Origin: Balanoglossus misakiensis
Lineage: Eukaryota > Hemichordata
DNA length: 64,000 nucleotides
Direction of reading: 5' to 3'
NCBI GenBank assembly: GCA_040954595.2
Contig: CM082577.2
Location: forward strand, 13,454,001 to 13,518,000
The notes below the pieces were generated by a model. It made no database searches. It saw nothing but the letters and a program-made list of their open reading frames with translations, and had not been told where the DNA came from. A program made the translations under genes and the position numbers. Position 1 is the first letter of the stretch, and each line of letters starts with the position of its first letter. Of this stretch, positions 47,781 to 64,000 are shown piece by piece.

Positions 47781-47890
47781 ATGCATACATACATACATAC
47801 ATACATACATACATACATACATACATACATACATACATACATACATACATACATACATACATACATACATGTACATACATACATACATAA
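47620..47890. repeat. Compound tetranucleotide microsatellite
   Basis: (GAAT)n, then (AAAT)n, then (ACAT)n, about 270 bp in all, ending about 85 bp before the signal-peptide exon of gene B. The minus-strand Ile/Phe/His frames are repeat translations. Confidence 0.95.
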
Positions 47891-47973
47891 ATAAAAAATA
47901 AAATGTAAAATATTTTCATTGGCGAAGCCCGTCATCAATTTATATCGACATATAACAAATTTATTTTGTCAGG

Positions 47974-58780
<10,807 letters not shown>

Positions 58781-61700
58781 ACTTTATTCTCAAGTGGACA
58801 TCAACAGGTCGTCGAATATGTAATATTCAAAAAGCGAAACCTCAGACAATATGTAGTTTGTACACTGCCTAACAAAACGATTACATATTTACAAGTAATT
58901 CTAGTGGCGATTATGATGTATATATGCTCACTGTGGTCTGTTGTAGAATAGTTTTAATTAATTCACGTATCGATTAACTGTGGCGCGAAAACGCCCTGAA
59001 ACTTAACAGCTACATACTAACGTTATTTGTGACTATAAACGACTGTGGCAATATTCATACAGCCGGCCTATCATGAAGCGCTGAAAACAATATGGATGTA
59101 TTCACGAAATTGTCTGTTATATGTGGAAATCGACTCAGGTTCAATCATTTACAACAGGGTTAATACTATATGTTTGACAAGCGGGTGTGAAATGTAAGAT
59201 AACCTGCTTTCTTATTTGAGATTTTATATTGGAAATCTGTACAATACTTTAAACTGCGGCAACATTTCTTTTGGGCTTTAACAGTGATTTGGACCGTGTG
59301 ACGTTAATAAATTTGGCCTATCTACTGAAGCCTTCTCCCTGTATGCACGCTCCTGTCTTTGTGTCGTTCTGAGTGTCGGTAAAATGCAAATAAAATTCAA
59401 GGCATGTCCACAAGCAACCTGATTTGTGACATAACACCATGACCGCTGTGCACAATCTGTGCCATAAAGAGCTATGCTTTTACGAGTGAGGCACTACTTT
59501 CACGAGTGCAGGGAGTGACTTGACAGTAAAGCAGACTGCTCTGCAACACATTAAAATGACTTCTACGGCACAGATCGTGCGCAGCGGTCACGGCACAGGA
59601 AGTGCACAGAGGTCATAAGCGGGGTCAGTGGTCACGAGATTGTAACAGCAATGCGAAAGAAAATGACGATAGCGAGTAAGTTTTGTTTATCGGAGGTTTC
59701 CAGATATACTAACAGCTAAATGTTTAATTCTTGTGACGATATAGTTCGTGCGATTAATCAAAATAACGTAACAAAACATTCAATGATAAGCATGTCGATC
59801 GTATGCAATGCTCAGCTTCAGCGTTCATGGCTTCCAGTGTTTACATCTGTCAAGCAGAAAGTAGTTCCTTGTTGTTCGTTATGTACTCATGGAATACCTA
59901 TATAATTGAGTGACCACGTGATTTTACAGAATAATGAAACTGGCTATAATTAATGCTATTTTTATAAGTGTCGATCGTGGTGGCAAATGGGGCACTTTCA
60001 ACAGGGATTATTTTCTCTCATTTGCATATAACCGGCAGTAGGGCCTACATAAGCAATAATCATCAATACGATATAGACGTGTACCGCATACGATAGATAG
60101 CAAAACACTACACTGGCACGTTGATAGATTATGGTCTGGAACTCGCTAATGAAGACGGTCTGTAATAACCCAATGGATCCGATATCAAAGTAAGAGAACT
60201 AAATATGTCGGTATCGAAATTTGACCTGTGTTGTCCATACATGCTTGCTTCGTAATACATACGTGTCAACGATTGTGCTGAGTATGGCGGTTAGTAGTGG
60301 TTGGCTGAACTGGGGTTCGGGGAGGTTGAGTTTCAACGAACGGCGTTGCTGACAGTTTTCATGCAAGCTGATTAACCGAGTTCGCAATTTCTGGCAAATC
60401 TCCAGACTGATAACACAATATAAACAGGGGCTTGATCCTCAGCGCTAATTTTATTTGACGACTTTAGTTTCTGAAGAATGCCACCTATGAGGAACCTGAC
60501 CTCTATGCTGAGATTATTGATTTTTTTTATCGACGGGCAGATTGCGCACAGGTAAAACACAACAAAAGTCCAACCTTCTCCTGTCCATGTAAACATGAAA
60601 TAATACAATCAATACACTTGTTCTTATGCTGTTTTATGCGCGCCCAGTAACAACCTCAACACCAGTCGCAATTCGCTTCCTCGAAACACAATGTCTCCTT
60701 GCAGTTTTTTTATTGATCAGTTATCTGATGTACTAAAGGGAAATTCACAGACGTTTGCATCACTCTCCCAAGTTAAATGCACAATGTATGCACACAGGAT
60801 TGGCCTATACATAATTTGTTTATTTAGAATTTTAATTCTGTTATGAAAGGTGAGTACAGAAATAAAATAATAATATACATGAAGCAATGCGTATAATTCT
60901 CGTTAAGTAGTTTGCACACTACAGAGAGGAAATGCTCTCACACCTTCTTTTCATGGGCCATCCAGTTACCCAGTGAATTATTTTACCCGTATAAATTATT
61001 TGAACACACAACACAAACAACTCTTAAAGTATTTATACATATAATAACAAAATCTATTCCTTCCGTATTTAATATGTTTAAATCGTTGGACTATTGGATC
61101 TTACGCGTACTCTTTCGCACACATTCCTGTGGGAACACGTGTAAAATTCCTATCTGTGAACATAAATAACGTTTATCTTTTCAACGTGTCGTGATGGCAA
61201 AATATCTTCGAGAAAAGTAAAATGGATATAAGTAAAACCCTTTAACTTATGTACAATTGTTATTTTGTATCAAAAGAAATAGTCATACATGCGATAACAG
61301 GTTAAACAAACAAACGGATGAACAAATGGTTCATAACAGAACGCCTGGTGTAAAATCCAAGATTGAAATTTATTCATTTGAAGTGTCGCTTGTATTTTAA
61401 ATAACTAAAAACCGACAAATTTGCCAATGCCGCCATTTCTAGATTAAACTAAATAAGAGATTACTTGTACCTTGCCTCTTTTACTTCTAACACCCACTCT
61501 TATCCCAACCGTAATTGTTTGATCACTATATCTCGGCAGCAAATATACTCAATGTAACTGTCCTGAAAATACTTTTATCTCCAGGCCGCAGTTACAGCCG
61601 TATGTCACGTGTTAGGCAAACATGCATTCTTTTTTTCAATATTGTGTGAAGACATATTTAATTTGTCATTTATTGCACCTATTTCCCTTTAATGGTATTA

Positions 61701-62470
61701 TAAAACTCCTTTCAAATTTCGAATATTCAATGGATCACCAGAGGACTTGCCCTACCAAATGGTTACAAGCGCGAAACGCCTAACGTCACAAAAGATAAGA
61801 TTACTTTCTCCAGAGGTGAAAAGCATGTTAGTAAGACACTCTAACTGATAAACACATCAGATCAAGCAAGGCATTTGATGACTTTTCGAACTCACACACT
61901 AAAAACTGTATATAACGATATTGCGTCAAATATAAACCCCTCCTAGATAGAGAAATGGCATGGTCTGTACCACACCCCGACGCTATACATATGGATGAAG
62001 GCTGATAAGTCTTTTTCAGACAGTACTGTTAATTGTTTTGAAGTTGTACGTCACTGTCACGCCGAAAACCATCATATTTTAATAATAACTGGACATGCAT
62101 CGGTGTGTTCCATTGGTTACAGTTTCTCACCAGATGACCACGTCTCTTCTGTTATATTTACATATAGATGATCTTCAAAATCTTTCATTGCCAGGTATTC
62201 CTGTAATAGGATTTAATGATATTTGAAGTCATGATTTAATATCCTACATTGCAAAATACTAACTGAATTGATATCAAGCAAAAAGTGGTCATAACTGTAA
62301 ATTGTAATGATATTTTACACAGATGCCTTTAGAATAAAATACATGTACAGCGCCTGATCATCGTGAACAGGGGTATGATTCGTTAAACGTGATCAAACAA
62401 CATTATTTGTCGTGGTTATAGTTTTCACAGAGAGAAAATGCGTGGATGTACTGCCAGCTATAGGTGCATT
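58781..62470. other. 3' region of gene B and gene-free stretch
   Basis: AATAAA near 59307 and 59388 are candidate poly(A) signals for gene B. The remainder is AT-rich with no recognised exon. Confidence 0.4.
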
Positions 62471-62479
62471 TCAATCATA

Positions 62480-63698
62480 AATTAAAGCTGCAAGCAGCGT
62501 TGGGGGGGCACAAGCAGTTCCCATGGTGACCAGCAAATGCCACGGCTGTATCTGCTGGGGATACCAAGATATGGGAAAGTAGGTCAAAGGTCACCTGAGG
62601 TCACCCCAAATTTGGGCAAAAAAATTGGACCCCATACTAGTCTAGATCCAACAAAAAAACAGACCCCTAGCCCTATTGGTTCGCCTGCAATTAGGTATGC
62701 ACATAATTAATGAGGTCTTGTGTAAGACTCCATTATGTGCTCAATACCCATAAAAGCCAGGGCTCTAACTGCTCTGGATGCTGAGATATGGGAAAGTAGA
62801 TCAATGGTCACCCAAGGTCACCCAAAATTAGGGCATACAATTTTGACCCCAGACTGGGCCATGTCCAACCAATACCAGACCTCTAGCCCTATTGGGTAGC
62901 ATGGAATTAGATATGCAGAAAAATGATGTTTCAGAAATAGGTCAAAGGTCATTGCCAAAATTACCAAAATATTTGTGTCATGTCCTGGCAGCATTGGTAC
63001 CCATGTCCACAAAATTCATGACTGTGGTGCTTTTACAAGAGGAGGTATGGGGAATATGCATATATAATTAGTTGTTTTAAAACTGGGTCAAAGGTCACGT
63101 GAAAATTGCCCCGAAAAATTGTGACAACTTCCGGTCATATGATGACTCATATCCAAAAAAAGAATTTCCGTGCTGTCAACATTTTGGCTACAAAACAGTA
63201 TTTTCATTTTTCAATGGTTTTCCGAAAATCCAACATGGCCGCCATAATGATCGACCAATCACAGTGCGCTTCGCAAACTTGATAGACATAGGTTAGGTGA
63301 CCACATATCCCAAATCCCGAGACTCGGTAACCGCTGGTTCTGGAGAAGAAGATTTTTAAAGTTTTAAGTAGTTTTTCAGAAAAACAATTGTAGCAAAAAA
63401 ACTTTATGTATGACGTCATGATTTCAATGGGGTAAAATGATGGACAGAAGGTAGGTTACCTGCACACCAAATTTGAACTCGATCGGCCCTGTAGTTTTTG
63501 AGAAGGACTCATTTAACGGTTTTCAGGAAATCCAATATGGCCGCCGGGTCACATGACTAATTAAATATTCACGGGCCACTGCACGTCTACTCATTGGCCC
63601 CTATCACCCTACCAAGTTTCAGCCCCCTAGGTGCTGCGGTTTTCCAGATCTACCTGGCCGAATTTCTCGGAAGAAGAAGAAGAATAATAATAATAATA
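62480..63698 (+). mobile_element. GCTGCAAGCAGC-family element, complete or nearly complete
   Basis: Begins AATTAAAGCTGCAAGCAGCG, then GGTCACCTGAGGTCACCCC, ATGCACATAATTAATGAGG, ATGGCCGCCGGGTCACATGA and CACGGGCCACTGCACG, ending in AAGAAGAAGAATAATAATAA. It abuts the next copy head to tail. Confidence 0.75.
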
Positions 63699-64000
63699 AT
63701 TAAAGCTGCGAGCAGCATTGTCGGGCCCAAGCGCTGATCTTGAATTATATATGCACAGTATGAATGAGAAGAAACAGAATTTTCTATCAGGTGTATTATC
63801 TCATGACATAACAAGGACGTGTGTATTTTTGCGGCTGAAATAGGGTAAAGTAGGTCAAAGATCACCTGAGGTCACCCAACATTTGGGCAAAATTTTTTGA
63901 CCCATGCTGGGCCATGTCCAACAAAAACCAAAACTCTAGCTCTATTGGTTCGTCTGTAATTAGGTATGTACATATTTAATGAGGTCAGCAGGTGTCACAG
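63699..64000 (+). mobile_element. GCTGCAAGCAGC-family element, cut by the window end
   Basis: AATTAAAGCTGCGAGCAGCA opens a second copy directly after the (AAT)n end of the previous one; GGTCACCTGAGGTCACCCAA and TTAATGAGGTCAGCAGGTGT follow in the same order. Confidence 0.75.

Noticed and set aside
47567-47938. Overlapping ORFs rich in Ile, Phe and His on the minus strand
   Set aside because: Translation of tetranucleotide repeats in three frames.

Overview
The window is animal nuclear DNA. Coding sequence is broken into short exons with GT-AG borders, mostly in phase 1. The spaces between hold microsatellites, DNA transposons (Tigger/pogo, piggyBac, hAT), a DIRS-type retrotransposon and MITE-like repeats. 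The receptor content (Ig exons plus a receptor tyrosine kinase) and the repeat style suggest an invertebrate, probably a deuterostome such as a hemichordate, amphioxus or echinoderm. The exact taxon is an inference; nothing here fixes it. There are no bacterial operons, rRNA genes or CRISPR arrays. Exon coordinates come from reading ORFs, splice sites and phase by eye; no alignment or transcript was available.

Layout: 1-3000 is a degenerate satellite, hairpins and a minisatellite. 3297-3679 (-) is the last exon of an Ig protein with a GPI-type tail. 3877-14164 (+) is receptor gene A: signal peptide, unrecognised ectodomain modules, two Ig domains each split over two exons, stalk, membrane helix and a short tail without kinase; its large third intron holds a Tigger element with another repeat nested in it. 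14165-47900 is mostly transposon debris: piggyBac (17.6 kb), palindromic repeats (20.2 kb), a large inverted arrangement containing hAT fragments (22.4-28.2 kb), a 161-bp tandem array (28.6-29.4 kb), a TIR element (31.8-32.2 kb), a DIRS retrotransposon (33.9-36.0 kb, -), a probable solo LTR (38.3-39.0 kb), a TauD-like dioxygenase last exon with a broken inverted copy (40.3-41.8 kb), and a 941-bp tandem duplication (43.4-45.3 kb).

47974-58780 (+) is receptor gene B, a receptor tyrosine kinase with a complete-looking kinase domain and a tail carrying a YVMM and a YVN motif. Its first three exons match gene A's in length (88/88, 150/150, 201/198 bp), phase and residues, and a later module is also shared. 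A and B are therefore paralogs: one carries a kinase, one seems not to. In gene B one ectodomain exon is split by a 2.05-kb copy of an abundant dispersed repeat, and one exon junction upstream does not keep phase, so the reference allele may not encode an intact receptor unless splicing rescues it. The last 1.5 kb returns to head-to-tail copies of the same dispersed repeat.
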